Positions 25,360 through 33,611 of a DNA stretch of 64,000 nucleotides are shown here, piece by piece. Position 1 is the stretch's first letter. Every line of letters begins with the position of its first letter. The DNA is from Larkinella sp. C7 (GTDB taxonomy: Bacteria > Bacteroidota > Bacteroidia > Cytophagales > Spirosomataceae), in the NCBI RefSeq assembly GCF_006149005.1, contig NZ_VBSL01000004.1, positions 62,001 to 126,000 on the forward strand, given 5' to 3'. The notes beneath the pieces are model-generated. The model saw nothing but the letters and a program-made list of their open reading frames with translations. It was not told the DNA's origin and made no database searches. The position numbers were made by a program, and so were the translations under genes.

Positions 25360-25917
25360 TTATAAACCAAAGTTTTTCGAAATTCCGAACGACGCCCCAC
25401 TGCCAAAATCGAATTTAAAATTCGTCGTGCTTTCAGAAGCACCCTTGGGTTTGAGGGATGCGTAGCTCAAACCGCCGAAGCTAAAATTTAAAGCAAACCC
25501 GTTTTTCATATTAACACCAATTGCCGGGAAGAAAGTGCCACGAAACCCATTTGCCGATATGCCACCGGTTTTGCCTGAGAGAATATCGGCGTTAAACTGG
25601 CCATAGAGGGCGAAAATATCCGAAAGGGGAACAGCATACCGGATAAAGGGGCCAACGGCAAAGGCCGAAGTTTTCGACTCGACGGCGTTCGTGGTGGTTT
25701 TCCAGCTTTCGGTTGAAAGCGACAAGCCAGCCGTCCAGTTGTCGGTAAACTGGTAACCAACCGCAGGTGAAAAACCGAAGGTATTGACCTTGTTACTCTC
25801 GCTGGTCTTTTGCGATTCGGCTTTGATCGACCCATACACCAATACCGTATTTTTCTGGGCATAAACGCCGGCCACGCTCAAGGCGGAAACCAGCAAACTC
25901 ATCACTACTTTTTTCAT
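25360..25917 (-). CDS. outer membrane beta-barrel protein (porin-like)
   Basis: A 185-residue exported protein. Signal peptide to about residue 20 (SVAGVYAQ). The remainder is alternating beta-strands with aromatic girdles (FGFSPAVGYQFTDNWTAGLSL, ISANGFRGTFFPAIGVN), and it ends in a strand with terminal Leu (GISKNFGL), typical of small outer-membrane beta-barrels with about eight strands. No enzymatic motif is seen, and its role (structural or small porin) is unknown. It has its own terminator. Confidence 0.82.
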   Translation of the reverse strand: MKKVVMSLLVSALSVAGVYAQKNTVLVYGSIKAESQKTSESNKVNTFGFSPAVGYQFTDNWTAGLSLSTESWKTTTNAVESKTSAFAVGPFIRYAVPLSDIFALYGQFNADILSGKTGGISANGFRGTFFPAIGVNMKNGFALNFSFGGLSYASLKPKGASESTTNFKFDFGSGASFGISKNFGL

Positions 25918-26150
25918 TTCTTCTGTCTGGTTGTAAGATGATGCCCTTTTTTCGAAGGGTTTACGTTGAGACGTAGAAATTTTTAAAAGTTACATTTTTA
26001 GAAAAAAAACGGTTTAAACGGCACAAAAACGCGATATGCGGGCGGTCGGCAGGGTGGGTGTCCGATTCGTTTGGTACAAATCCGGCACCGGATTTGCAGA
26101 AATGATTAGAGGAGAGCCGAATCCGTCTTTCTTGGTTTTAAACAACAGGT

Positions 26151-27044
26151 ATGGATGAGCTGATCCATTACGCTATTCCGGGGTTTGTCCTTCTGCTGCT
26201 GACGGAAGTCGTGGTAACGGCGGTTCAACAGAAAGATTATTACGAAACCCGGGATACCCTGAGCAGTCTGACGATGGGCATTGGCAATGTCATCATCGGC
26301 TTGCTGGGCAAGATTATTGTGTATGGAGCCTATGCGCTGGTGTATGAATACCGGCTCTTGACCATTGATATGACCCGGTGGTGGGCATGGGTCGCGTTGT
26401 TTTTGGCCGACGATTTCAGTTACTACTGGTTTCACCGGATCAGCCACAGCAGCCGGTATTTCTGGGCGTCCCACGTGGTGCATCATTCGTCGCAGAAATA
26501 CAATTTGGGAACGGCGCTCCGGCAAACGTGGACGGGTAACCTGAGCGGGGCGTTTGTTTTCTGGATCGGGTTGCCGCTGCTCGGTTTTCATCCGGCCGCA
26601 GTTCTAACCATGCAGTCTATCAGCTTATTATACCAGTTCTGGATTCATACCGAGTACATTAACCGGTTTCCGGCTTTCATCGAAGCGGTTTTTAATACGC
26701 CTTCACACCACCGTGTTCACCACGGTTCGGATCTGAAATACCTGGATAAAAACCATGCCGGGGTGTTGATTATCTGGGATCGGTTTTTCGGCACATTTCA
26801 ACAGGAAGAAGAACAACCCACCTATGGGCTGACCAAAAATATTGAGACCCACAACCCCTTCCGGATTGCGTTTCACGAATGGGTAGACATGGGCCGGGAT
26901 GTGGCCAAATCCGGTTCTTTTCGGCGGGCTATTCAGTATGTGTTCGGTCCACCGGGCTGGAGTCACGACGGTTCACGCCAAACTACCCGGCAATTGCGCA
27001 GGGAGGCTTCAGTTCCGGAAAAACACGGTTCTGAAAGGCAATAA
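26151..27044 (+). CDS. sterol desaturase/fatty acid hydroxylase family protein
   Basis: A 297-residue membrane di-iron oxygenase. Histidine boxes are visible: HRISH in DDFSYYWFHRISHSS (near 98), HVVHH (near 110) and HRVHHG in TPSHHRVHHGSD (near 187), which bind the di-iron centre. Membrane helices flank them (YAIPGFVLLLLTEVVV near 7-22; LGKIIVYGAYALVY). Hydroxylation of a lipid tail is the known family reaction; substrate here is unknown. The start ATG at 26151 is followed by a possible second ATG. Confidence 0.88.
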   Translation: MDELIHYAIPGFVLLLLTEVVVTAVQQKDYYETRDTLSSLTMGIGNVIIGLLGKIIVYGAYALVYEYRLLTIDMTRWWAWVALFLADDFSYYWFHRISHSSRYFWASHVVHHSSQKYNLGTALRQTWTGNLSGAFVFWIGLPLLGFHPAAVLTMQSISLLYQFWIHTEYINRFPAFIEAVFNTPSHHRVHHGSDLKYLDKNHAGVLIIWDRFFGTFQQEEEQPTYGLTKNIETHNPFRIAFHEWVDMGRDVAKSGSFRRAIQYVFGPPGWSHDGSRQTTRQLRREASVPEKHGSERQ

Positions 27045-27060
27045 AACAAGATGCCCGCAA

Positions 27061-27375
27061 TTACATTCCTGCTTTTTTCCGATATTCCTGACTAATCAAC
27101 CGATTATATTCCGGATGGTTTTTAATGTAAGTTGCTACAAATGAACAGGATGGGATTATTTCCAGGTTGTATTTCTCGATGTATTCCAGCGTGCCTTGCA
27201 CCAATTGAGAGCCTAAACCAGCGCCTTCCTGTTTGGAGGGCACTTCCGTATGCGTCAGCACCAGCGTTTTTTCGTCTTTCGGGGTGTAGGCGATAAAAGA
27301 GAGCTGTCCATAATTTTCGAGTTCAAAGCGATTTTCCGCCCGATTGATGGAAACCGCTTTTTCCTGAGTTTTCAT
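27061..27375 (-). CDS. small GNAT-like N-acetyltransferase (YjdJ type)
   Basis: A 104-residue protein of the short GNAT family that retains the acetyl-CoA loop as HTEVPSKQEGAGLGSQLVQG (about 62-81) and ends with the typical YIKNHPEY stretch. Members are small acyltransferase-like proteins of unclear substrate. It is convergent with the hydroxylase gene, ending 16 nt from its stop. Confidence 0.82.
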   Translation of the reverse strand: MKTQEKAVSINRAENRFELENYGQLSFIAYTPKDEKTLVLTHTEVPSKQEGAGLGSQLVQGTLEYIEKYNLEIIPSCSFVATYIKNHPEYNRLISQEYRKKAGM

Positions 27376-27530
27376 GATGAGGAGTTTTTAGGTTTTGTAC
27401 GTAGGTAACCATTGAAGAAATAATATGTTACGATTCTGTGGTAATTTATGAGGAAAATATGGCTATTTGTCAATTACCGCCCCACGCGTTGAGAATTCTC
27501 TTGCCATAATCGACGGTTTTCCTGAAATTA

Positions 27531-27627
27531 ACGCTTTGGATAGGAACGCGGATGGAGCGGACTGAACGGATCAAAACAGAGAAGTATCGGTGGAAATCCG
27601 TTCAATCCGTGTTCCTATCCAAAGCGT
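27531..27627. repeat. inverted repeat, ACGGAT family, upstream of the DUF4488-like gene
   Basis: Outer arms (27531-27547 and 27611-27627) are perfectly complementary over 17 nt (ACGCTTTGGATAGGAAC); inner parts repeat the CGGAT word. Bases 27538-27570 match the signal-peptide repeat at 5596-5628 at 27 of 33 positions. Ends 25 nt before the next gene. Confidence 0.8.
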
Positions 27628-27652
27628 CAATCAGCCCTAACCATTTCAAATC

Positions 27653-28369
27653 ATGAAAATCAAAGCCGTATTATCCCTTTTGCTGGTGTTGTGGATGGCC
27701 ACAGCCTCCCGCCAGTCCGTTCCTTCGCTGGCCGGTTCCTGGCGGCTGACCGATAGTGGTGGTGCCACGGTCGACTTTGTGCTTTCGGAAGGCTATATGA
27801 TGGGGGCCTTTCACGAAAACGGCCGCTTTCTGGGGGCGCAGGGTGGAACGTATCAAACCGATGGCAAGCAACTGAAAATCACCTACGAGTTCAATACTGA
27901 AGACAGCCTGCAGGTAGGAACCACGCAAACGCTGACCATTGATTCGTTCAAAGACAACCGCCTGGTTGTGAAAACCGACGACGGAACCGATACCTACGAA
28001 CGCACCGACACCCCGACGGCCCAAACCCCAATGGCCGGTTTGTGGCGCATAACGGGCAATATTGACGACAATGGGCAGGTGAAAACCCGTCAGCGAACCG
28101 CCCGGAAAACCCTGAAACTCCTGACCGGAAACCGGTTTCAGTGGGCCGCCATCAATCCGGAAACCAAACAATTTATGGGAACGGGCGGTGGCACGTATAC
28201 CTATGTAAACGGCAAATACACCGAAAAACTGGAATTTTTCTCCCGCGACAACAACCGCGTGGGCCGCTCCCTGCCATTCGAGGCCGAACTGAAGGGGAAT
28301 GACTGGTATCACCGGGGGCAAAGCTCGACCGGCGGAAAGGTCAGTGAAGTTTGGAGCCGCGAAAAATAA
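27653..28369 (+). CDS. exported two-domain lipocalin-like protein (DUF4488-like)
   Basis: A 238-residue exported protein with a signal peptide (about 1-22). It contains two similar beta-rich halves, each starting with a GxW-type motif: LAGSWRLTDSGG (near 26) and MAGLWRITGNIDDNG (near 124), followed by GGTYxxxxGK elements (GGTYQTDGKQLKI near 63; GGTYTYVNGKYTEK near 182). This is the pattern of duplicated lipocalin-type folds. Function is unknown. A clear terminator follows at 28380-28407. Confidence 0.75.
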   Translation: MKIKAVLSLLLVLWMATASRQSVPSLAGSWRLTDSGGATVDFVLSEGYMMGAFHENGRFLGAQGGTYQTDGKQLKITYEFNTEDSLQVGTTQTLTIDSFKDNRLVVKTDDGTDTYERTDTPTAQTPMAGLWRITGNIDDNGQVKTRQRTARKTLKLLTGNRFQWAAINPETKQFMGTGGGTYTYVNGKYTEKLEFFSRDNNRVGRSLPFEAELKGNDWYHRGQSSTGGKVSEVWSREK

Positions 28370-28379
28370 GCTTACCTTG

Positions 28380-28407
28380 GGGCTGAAAAACCGTTTCAGC
28401 CCTTTTT
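28380..28407 (+). terminator. rho-independent terminator
   Basis: GGGCTGAAA-AACCG-TTTCAGCCC (28380-28402) followed by TTTTT. It lies after the two-domain protein gene and just upstream of the dipeptidase gene. Confidence 0.85.
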
Positions 28408-28424
28408 ACTGAAAAGTACCTGCC

Positions 28425-29504
28425 ATGTTTTTGATTGATGCCCACCTGGATATTTCCCTGAATGCGATTGAATGGAACCGCGATTACCGGCTGTCGGCCC
28501 ACGAAATCCGGGACGTGGAAGCGGGAATGACCGATAAAATTGACCGGGCCAGAGGCACGGTTTCACTGCCCGATCTTCGCCGGGGTGACATTGGCCTTGT
28601 GGTCGCTACGCAAATCGCCCGGTTTAACCAGAGCAACGGCAATCTGCCCGGCGCGGGCTGGAATTCGCCCCACCAGGCCTGGGCCATGACCCAGGCGCAG
28701 CGGGCGTGGTATGAGGCCATGCAGGACGCGGGTGAAATGATTCAGATTCACGACCTCGCCGGACTCGATCAGCACGTTGCCCTCTGGCTCGATGCATCGA
28801 TTTCGAACGAGAAAAAACCGGTGGGGTATATCCTGAGCCTGGAAGGAGCCGATTCGCTGGTGAACTTGTCGTATCTGGAAAAAGCCTACGCGTACGGCTT
28901 GAGAGCTTTAGGGCCAGCGCATTATAGCACCGGTCGCTATGCACCCGGAACGGGATTGAGCGGTCCGCTGACACCCCTGGGCCGGGAACTGGTGCTGGAA
29001 ATGGATCGGCTGGGGATCATTCTGGATGCGACACACCTGACCGACGAAGGTTTCTCGGAAGCGCTTTCCCTTTACAAAGGCCCGGTTTGGGCGAGCCACC
29101 ACAATTGCCGGACGCTCGTACCGCATCAGCGGCAGTTGTCCGACGACCAGATTCTACAGTTGGCCGAACGCGGTGGGGTGATTGGCGGATGTTTTGACGC
29201 CTGGATGATGAAGCCCGGTTTTACGCAGCGCACCAGCAATCCGGCCGATTTTGGCATCACCATCGAAACGATCATCGAGCATTACGACCACATTTGCCAG
29301 CTCACCGGCAGCAGCCAGCACATCGCCATCGGCAGTGACCTGGACGGAACGTATGGCACCGAGCAGTCGCCCACCGACCTGGATACCATCGCCGATTTGC
29401 AGAAATTGACCGGATTACTGGCCGCACGGGGGTATTCTCAATCTGATATTGAAAACATCTTTTACAAAAACTGGCTGCGGTTTCTGCGGAATGCCTGGCG
29501 TTGA
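28425..29504 (+). CDS. M19 membrane dipeptidase family protein
   Basis: A 359-residue metal-dependent dipeptidase, of the family that includes renal dipeptidase. The metal-binding motif IDAHLDIS is near 4-11; HHNCRTLVPHQRQLSDDQI (near 225) and the aspartate-rich IGSDLDGTYG (near 305) complete the active site. No signal peptide is seen, so it appears cytoplasmic. Substrate may be dipeptides or D-amino-acid-containing peptides. It is convergent with the DUF4126 gene, 11 nt away. Confidence 0.93.
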   Translation: MFLIDAHLDISLNAIEWNRDYRLSAHEIRDVEAGMTDKIDRARGTVSLPDLRRGDIGLVVATQIARFNQSNGNLPGAGWNSPHQAWAMTQAQRAWYEAMQDAGEMIQIHDLAGLDQHVALWLDASISNEKKPVGYILSLEGADSLVNLSYLEKAYAYGLRALGPAHYSTGRYAPGTGLSGPLTPLGRELVLEMDRLGIILDATHLTDEGFSEALSLYKGPVWASHHNCRTLVPHQRQLSDDQILQLAERGGVIGGCFDAWMMKPGFTQRTSNPADFGITIETIIEHYDHICQLTGSSQHIAIGSDLDGTYGTEQSPTDLDTIADLQKLTGLLAARGYSQSDIENIFYKNWLRFLRNAWR

Positions 29505-29515
29505 CCCTGTGGATT

Positions 29516-30085
29516 TCAAACAGGCTGGCGGGGTTGCCTTTTTCGGGTGAGCATGAGCCGGATGATGAATACGAAAATGGCCAAAACTACAAAAGCGGCC
29601 AGCAGCGGCAGAAAAACCGCAAGGAATGAAAGCCCGAAGGAAGCGACGTTTTCGGCACTGGCGACCACCGGATTGCCCAAACCGCCGGTCGTGGCCGTCG
29701 AACCGATGCGCAGCAAACTGGTGCCGGCCTGAATCAGTCCCGCCGTGCCTCCGCCCGCAATGATGCCCAATCCCCATTTCAAAACCGGCTCGTCGATGGC
29801 AACGAACGAGGTGGTCAGGATGGCTCCGGCGACAAATGCAATTGGCGTTGCCACCGTATCCAGCGCATTGTCGAGCCACGGAATGTAATACGCTGCGACC
29901 TCGATCAGGGTGGCTGTCGCCAGTAGAAAGAAAGCAGTCCAGGTTCCCAGCCACTCAAAACCGGGCGTTACGGCGATCCAGCCCACCTTGACGGCCAGGC
30001 TGGCGACGAGCATGGGTACAAAAATTCGAAAACCGCAGCAGGCACTTAGCGCAATCCCGAGGCAAAAACTGAGTATCCATTCCAT
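29516..30085 (-). CDS. DUF4126 membrane protein
   Basis: A 189-residue protein with about five hydrophobic segments (MEWILSFCLGIALSACCGF at the start; LSFLAVFLPLLAAFVVLAIF at the end) and a Gly-rich middle (GGLGNPVVASAENV) typical of DUF4126. Function is unknown. The start at 30085 is preferred; the open frame continues 37 codons upstream but adds no family sequence. Nothing in the neighbourhood suggests a role. Confidence 0.8.
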   Translation of the reverse strand: MEWILSFCLGIALSACCGFRIFVPMLVASLAVKVGWIAVTPGFEWLGTWTAFFLLATATLIEVAAYYIPWLDNALDTVATPIAFVAGAILTTSFVAIDEPVLKWGLGIIAGGGTAGLIQAGTSLLRIGSTATTGGLGNPVVASAENVASFGLSFLAVFLPLLAAFVVLAIFVFIIRLMLTRKRQPRQPV

Positions 30086-30285
30086 ACAAACGTGGGTTGT
30101 AATCCGGGAAGAAAGATAGGAGATGGAAACCAATAGACAAGCCGGAAAGCCGATAATCCGGGCGATTGCTTTCCATTCAAAATCAGAAAAGTACAAATCA
30201 GGCCCGAAATCTTGACGTTGAGGGTCGTATAGTCTCAGGAATTCCGTATTTTTCGCTCCAAAACGTTCTTATTCCCAAACCTTTC

Positions 30286-31221
30286 ATGAACCGTCGTCAG
30301 ACCCTTGCCGCCTTAGCCGCCACGACTGGTGGAGCCGTTATGTCGCCCTCAACGTTGTTAGCCCATTCCGCACCCGAAGTGGTAAAAGACCCTCCACCAT
30401 TTACGTTTGCTCTGAATATGAGCACCATCCGGGGGCAAAATCTCGGTTTTGTGAAAGAACTGGAAGTCGCTTCGAAAGCCGGTTTTCGCTCGGTCGAAAT
30501 CTGGATGAACTCGTTTCAGGAATACCTCAAAACCCATACCGTCGCCGATGTTCGCAAACTGCTGGGCGATCTGGGAATCAAAGTTGAAAACGCCATCGGG
30601 TTTGCGCAATGGATTGTGGATGATGAAACCACCCGGGCCAAAGGCGTGGAGCAACTGAAGCAGGAAATGGAATTGCTGGCGCAGATTGGCTGCAAACGCA
30701 CCGCAGCACCGCCGATGGGAGCGACCCAGCAACCCGGTCTGGATCTACGGAAAGCCGCCGAGCGCTACCGGACGATTCTGGAACTGGGGGATAAAACGGG
30801 CGTGGTACCGCAACTGGAACTGTGGGGCGGTTCTAAAAACCTGAATAAACTGAGTGAAGTGATGTTCATCGCTGTCGAGAGCGGACATCCGTCGGCGCGG
30901 GTATTGCTGGACATTTACCACTTGTATAAAGGTGGTTCGAGCCCTGCCAGCCTGCCGTTGGTGGGTAAACCCGGCATCGAGGTTTTCCACCTGAACGATT
31001 ACCCCGCAAATCCGCCCCGCGAAACCATCGTCGATGCCGACCGCGTGTATCCGGGCGATGGCATTGGACCGGTACGCGATACGCTCAAGCAACTGAAAAC
31101 ACCCGGCAAAACAATCGTGTTGTCACTCGAATTGTTCAACAAGACCTATTACGCGCAGGACGCGCTGCTGGTGGCAAAAACCGGGCTGGAGAAAATGAAA
31201 AAAGTGGCGGAGGGAATTTGA
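30286..31221 (+). CDS. exported sugar phosphate isomerase/epimerase-like TIM barrel
   Basis: A 311-residue xylose-isomerase-like TIM-barrel (AP endonuclease family 2 fold). It starts MNRRQTLAALAATTGGAVM, a Tat-type signal (RR followed by hydrophobic residues). Metal and substrate positions include VEIWMNSF (near 70), PQLELWGGSK (near 175) and LLDIYHLYKGG (near 207), typical of the sugar epimerase group. An exported location is common for this group in Bacteroidota. Exact substrate is unknown. It is convergent with the dehydratase gene, with an inverted repeat between them. Confidence 0.86.
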   Translation: MNRRQTLAALAATTGGAVMSPSTLLAHSAPEVVKDPPPFTFALNMSTIRGQNLGFVKELEVASKAGFRSVEIWMNSFQEYLKTHTVADVRKLLGDLGIKVENAIGFAQWIVDDETTRAKGVEQLKQEMELLAQIGCKRTAAPPMGATQQPGLDLRKAAERYRTILELGDKTGVVPQLELWGGSKNLNKLSEVMFIAVESGHPSARVLLDIYHLYKGGSSPASLPLVGKPGIEVFHLNDYPANPPRETIVDADRVYPGDGIGPVRDTLKQLKTPGKTIVLSLELFNKTYYAQDALLVAKTGLEKMKKVAEGI

Positions 31222-31224
31222 AAA

Positions 31225-31325
31225 TTGAGTTATGAATCAGGGTTTATCAGAGGTAATCAGGGCTTATCAGAGAAAAACTCTCATTAACTCTGATGTCCTC
31301 TGATAAACTCTGATTCATAACTCAA
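31225..31325. repeat. long inverted repeat between convergent genes (CAGAGTT family)
   Basis: Arms 31225-31272 and 31278-31325 pair over 48 nt with about seven mismatches around an AAAAA loop; inner words are TCAGAG and AACTCTGATAAACTCTG. 31298-31315 is identical to 7192-7209 in the leuS leader. The element runs from just past the epimerase TGA (31219-31221) to the dehydratase TGA (31322-31324). Confidence 0.85.
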
Positions 31326-33028
31326 TGCGAGTCCCGCTTCACCACCGGGCCGGAACCGCCTTGCAGGAAGTCGAAGTCGGCGCCTTCGTGGGCCTGTAAA
31401 ACGTGGCGGATGTACATCCGGGTGTAGCCGCGCTCGTAGCCCAGGTCGATGGGTCTGAAATGGGTCAGCCGCCGGGCCAGTTCTTCGTTGTCGACATGAA
31501 GATTCAGCAGGCGGTTTTCGACGTCGAGCGTAATCAGATCACCATCCTGAACCAGTGCCAGATTGCCGCCGATGGCCGCTTCCGGCGAAACGTGCAGAAC
31601 CACCGTTCCAAAACCGGTGCCACTCATTCGCCCGTCCGAAATCCGCACCATGTCGTGAACGCCCAGCGCCAGAATTTTGGCCGGGAGCTGCATGTTGCCC
31701 ACTTCGGGCATGCCGGGATAGCCCTTCGGTCCCACGTTTTTCAGCACCAAAACGCACGACGGATCGACGTCCAGTTCCGGGTCGTCGATCCGTTTTTTGT
31801 AGTCGTCGATGTTCTCGAAAACCACCGCCCGGCCCGTGTGCTGCATCAGTTCGGGAGAAGCCGCCGAGGGTTTCAAAACCGCCCCGTTCGGACACAGATT
31901 GCCTTTCAAAATAGCCACACCCGATTCCGGTTTGAACGGTTCGGCCACCGACGCAATCACATCCCGGTTGTAACATTCGGCCGCCAGGCTGTTCTCGCCC
32001 AGCGTCCGGCCATTGATCGTCATGGCGTCGTTGTGTAAAAACTGCCGCAATTCCTTGATGATGGCAGGCAAACCACCGGCGTAGAACAAATCCTCCACGA
32101 AATGTTCCCCGGAAGGCTGCAAATTGGCTAACAACGGGATTTGAGCCGATAATTTGTCAAAATCATCGATCGACAGCGGCACGCCCATCCGGCCGGCAAT
32201 GGCGGTCAGGTGGATGATGAAATTGGTTGATCCGCCCAAAGCGGCATTGACCATGATCGCGTTTTCGAAGGCCTGGCGGGTGAGAATATCGGACGGCCGG
32301 ATGTTTTGCTTCACCAGCTCGACGGCCCGCATCCCGGCCATGTGGGCAAGCACTTTCCGGCGCGAATCAGCCGCCGGAATCGTAGCATTGTCGGGCAACG
32401 CCAGCCCCAGTGATTCGACCATCGCGGCCATCGTGGAGGCTGTTCCCATCACGGCGCAGTGGCCCTGGCTCCGCGCCATACAGGCTTCGGCGGCCACGAA
32501 CTCTTCCTGCGACATTTCGCCCTTTTTGTTGGCTTCGGCAAACCGCCAGAGGTCGGACGTACCAATGTTGCGGCCTTTGTATTTGCCGGCCAGCATGGGG
32601 CCGCCGGATACCACGAGGGTGGGAATATCGACGCTGCAGGCACCCATCACCAGCGAAGGCGTGGTTTTGTCACAGCCACACAGCAGCACCACGGCGTCCA
32701 TCGAATTGCCCCGAATCGACTCTTCCACGTCCATGCTGGCGAGGTTTCGGAACAGCATGGTAGTTGGTTTCATCTGGCACTCGCCGAGCGACATGACGGG
32801 GAATTCGAGCGGAAAACCGCCTGCTTCCCACACGCCCCGTTTGACGGCTTCGGCCAGGTCGCGGAAATGGGCGTTGCAGGGTGTTAATTCTGAAAACGTA
32901 TTGCAGATGCCAATAACGGGCTTACTTTCAAATAGATGGTGTGGAAATCCCTGGTTTTTCATCCAGGCCCGGTAGATAAAACCGTCTTTGCCGGTGCGGC
33001 CAAACCATTCTTGGGAACGAAGGTACAT
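31322..33028 (-). CDS. IlvD/Edd family dehydratase, sugar-acid type
   Basis: A 568-residue dehydratase with Fe-S cluster. Cysteines of the cluster are in NTFSELTPCN (near 52) and LLCGCDKTTPSL (near 120); a third is in GHCAVMGTASTMA (near 193). Sequence is closer to sugar-acid dehydratases (L-arabinonate/D-xylonate type) than to branched-chain IlvD: MYLRSQEWFGRTGKDGF and KNQGFPHHLFESKPVIGICN are typical. It probably removes water from aldonic acids to 2-keto-3-deoxy acids. No partner oxidative-pathway genes are in the window. Its stop codon lies at the edge of an inverted repeat. Confidence 0.9.
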   Translation of the reverse strand: MYLRSQEWFGRTGKDGFIYRAWMKNQGFPHHLFESKPVIGICNTFSELTPCNAHFRDLAEAVKRGVWEAGGFPLEFPVMSLGECQMKPTTMLFRNLASMDVEESIRGNSMDAVVLLCGCDKTTPSLVMGACSVDIPTLVVSGGPMLAGKYKGRNIGTSDLWRFAEANKKGEMSQEEFVAAEACMARSQGHCAVMGTASTMAAMVESLGLALPDNATIPAADSRRKVLAHMAGMRAVELVKQNIRPSDILTRQAFENAIMVNAALGGSTNFIIHLTAIAGRMGVPLSIDDFDKLSAQIPLLANLQPSGEHFVEDLFYAGGLPAIIKELRQFLHNDAMTINGRTLGENSLAAECYNRDVIASVAEPFKPESGVAILKGNLCPNGAVLKPSAASPELMQHTGRAVVFENIDDYKKRIDDPELDVDPSCVLVLKNVGPKGYPGMPEVGNMQLPAKILALGVHDMVRISDGRMSGTGFGTVVLHVSPEAAIGGNLALVQDGDLITLDVENRLLNLHVDNEELARRLTHFRPIDLGYERGYTRMYIRHVLQAHEGADFDFLQGGSGPVVKRDSH

Positions 33029-33165
33029 TGTTGAATTGGAGGTTAGTGAGTGAAGGATTTCGTGACTTTTAGGAACTGAAATTTGAGTGATCGGATCATT
33101 TGGGGCAGTAAGTTAGAAAGTTTTTGGTAAATGAAGGCCTTTGCACTTTTCATCAATAAGTTTAA

Positions 33166-33173
33166 TATCTTCG
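33166..33173 (+). promoter_or_regulatory. candidate -7 box (TATCTTCG) for the response regulator
   Basis: TATCTTCG is one mismatch from TANNTTTG, with TTG at 33141-33143 upstream (22-nt spacing). It is 26 nt ahead of the response regulator start. Confidence 0.35.
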
Positions 33174-33198
33174 CAAGATTACTCAATCGTTACATGGA

Positions 33199-33600
33199 AT
33201 GAACTCACCCGTCACTTGCTTTCTGATCGACGATGACGAAGACGATCAGGAATTGTTTACGCTGGCTTTGAAAAAAGTGGATCCAACGCTGACGTGTGTG
33301 GTGGCTGACGATTGTGGGGAAGCCATCCAAAAACTGCGCGAGGAAGATGCGTTCATGCCCCAGTTCATTTTTCTGGATCTGAATATGCCACGGATGCACG
33401 GAAAGCAGTGTTTGATGGAGTTGAAGAAAATTGCGCGCATCGAACACATTCCCATCATTATTTATACTACGTCGTCGGAACCCAAAGATATTCACGAAAC
33501 CAAAGCCCTGGGAGCAACCGATTTTTTGACCAAACCGCCCCTCATTTCAACTCTGACTACCCGCCTGGCTAAACTGTTGTTTAATCAGCCGATGGCTTGA
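33199..33600 (+). CDS. single-domain response regulator
   Basis: A 133-residue receiver domain with acidic pocket LIDDDEDD (9-16), phospho-acceptor D60 in FLDLNMPRMHG, Thr in IIYTTSSE (near 84) and Lys in FLTKPP (near 113). There is no output domain, so it acts through protein contacts, as in Rcp1-type regulators. It lies immediately upstream of the multi-PAS kinase (11 nt gap to its ATG) and is the probable partner of it. Confidence 0.93.
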   Translation: MNSPVTCFLIDDDEDDQELFTLALKKVDPTLTCVVADDCGEAIQKLREEDAFMPQFIFLDLNMPRMHGKQCLMELKKIARIEHIPIIIYTTSSEPKDIHETKALGATDFLTKPPLISTLTTRLAKLLFNQPMA

Positions 33601-33611
33601 AAGAGCTTTTC

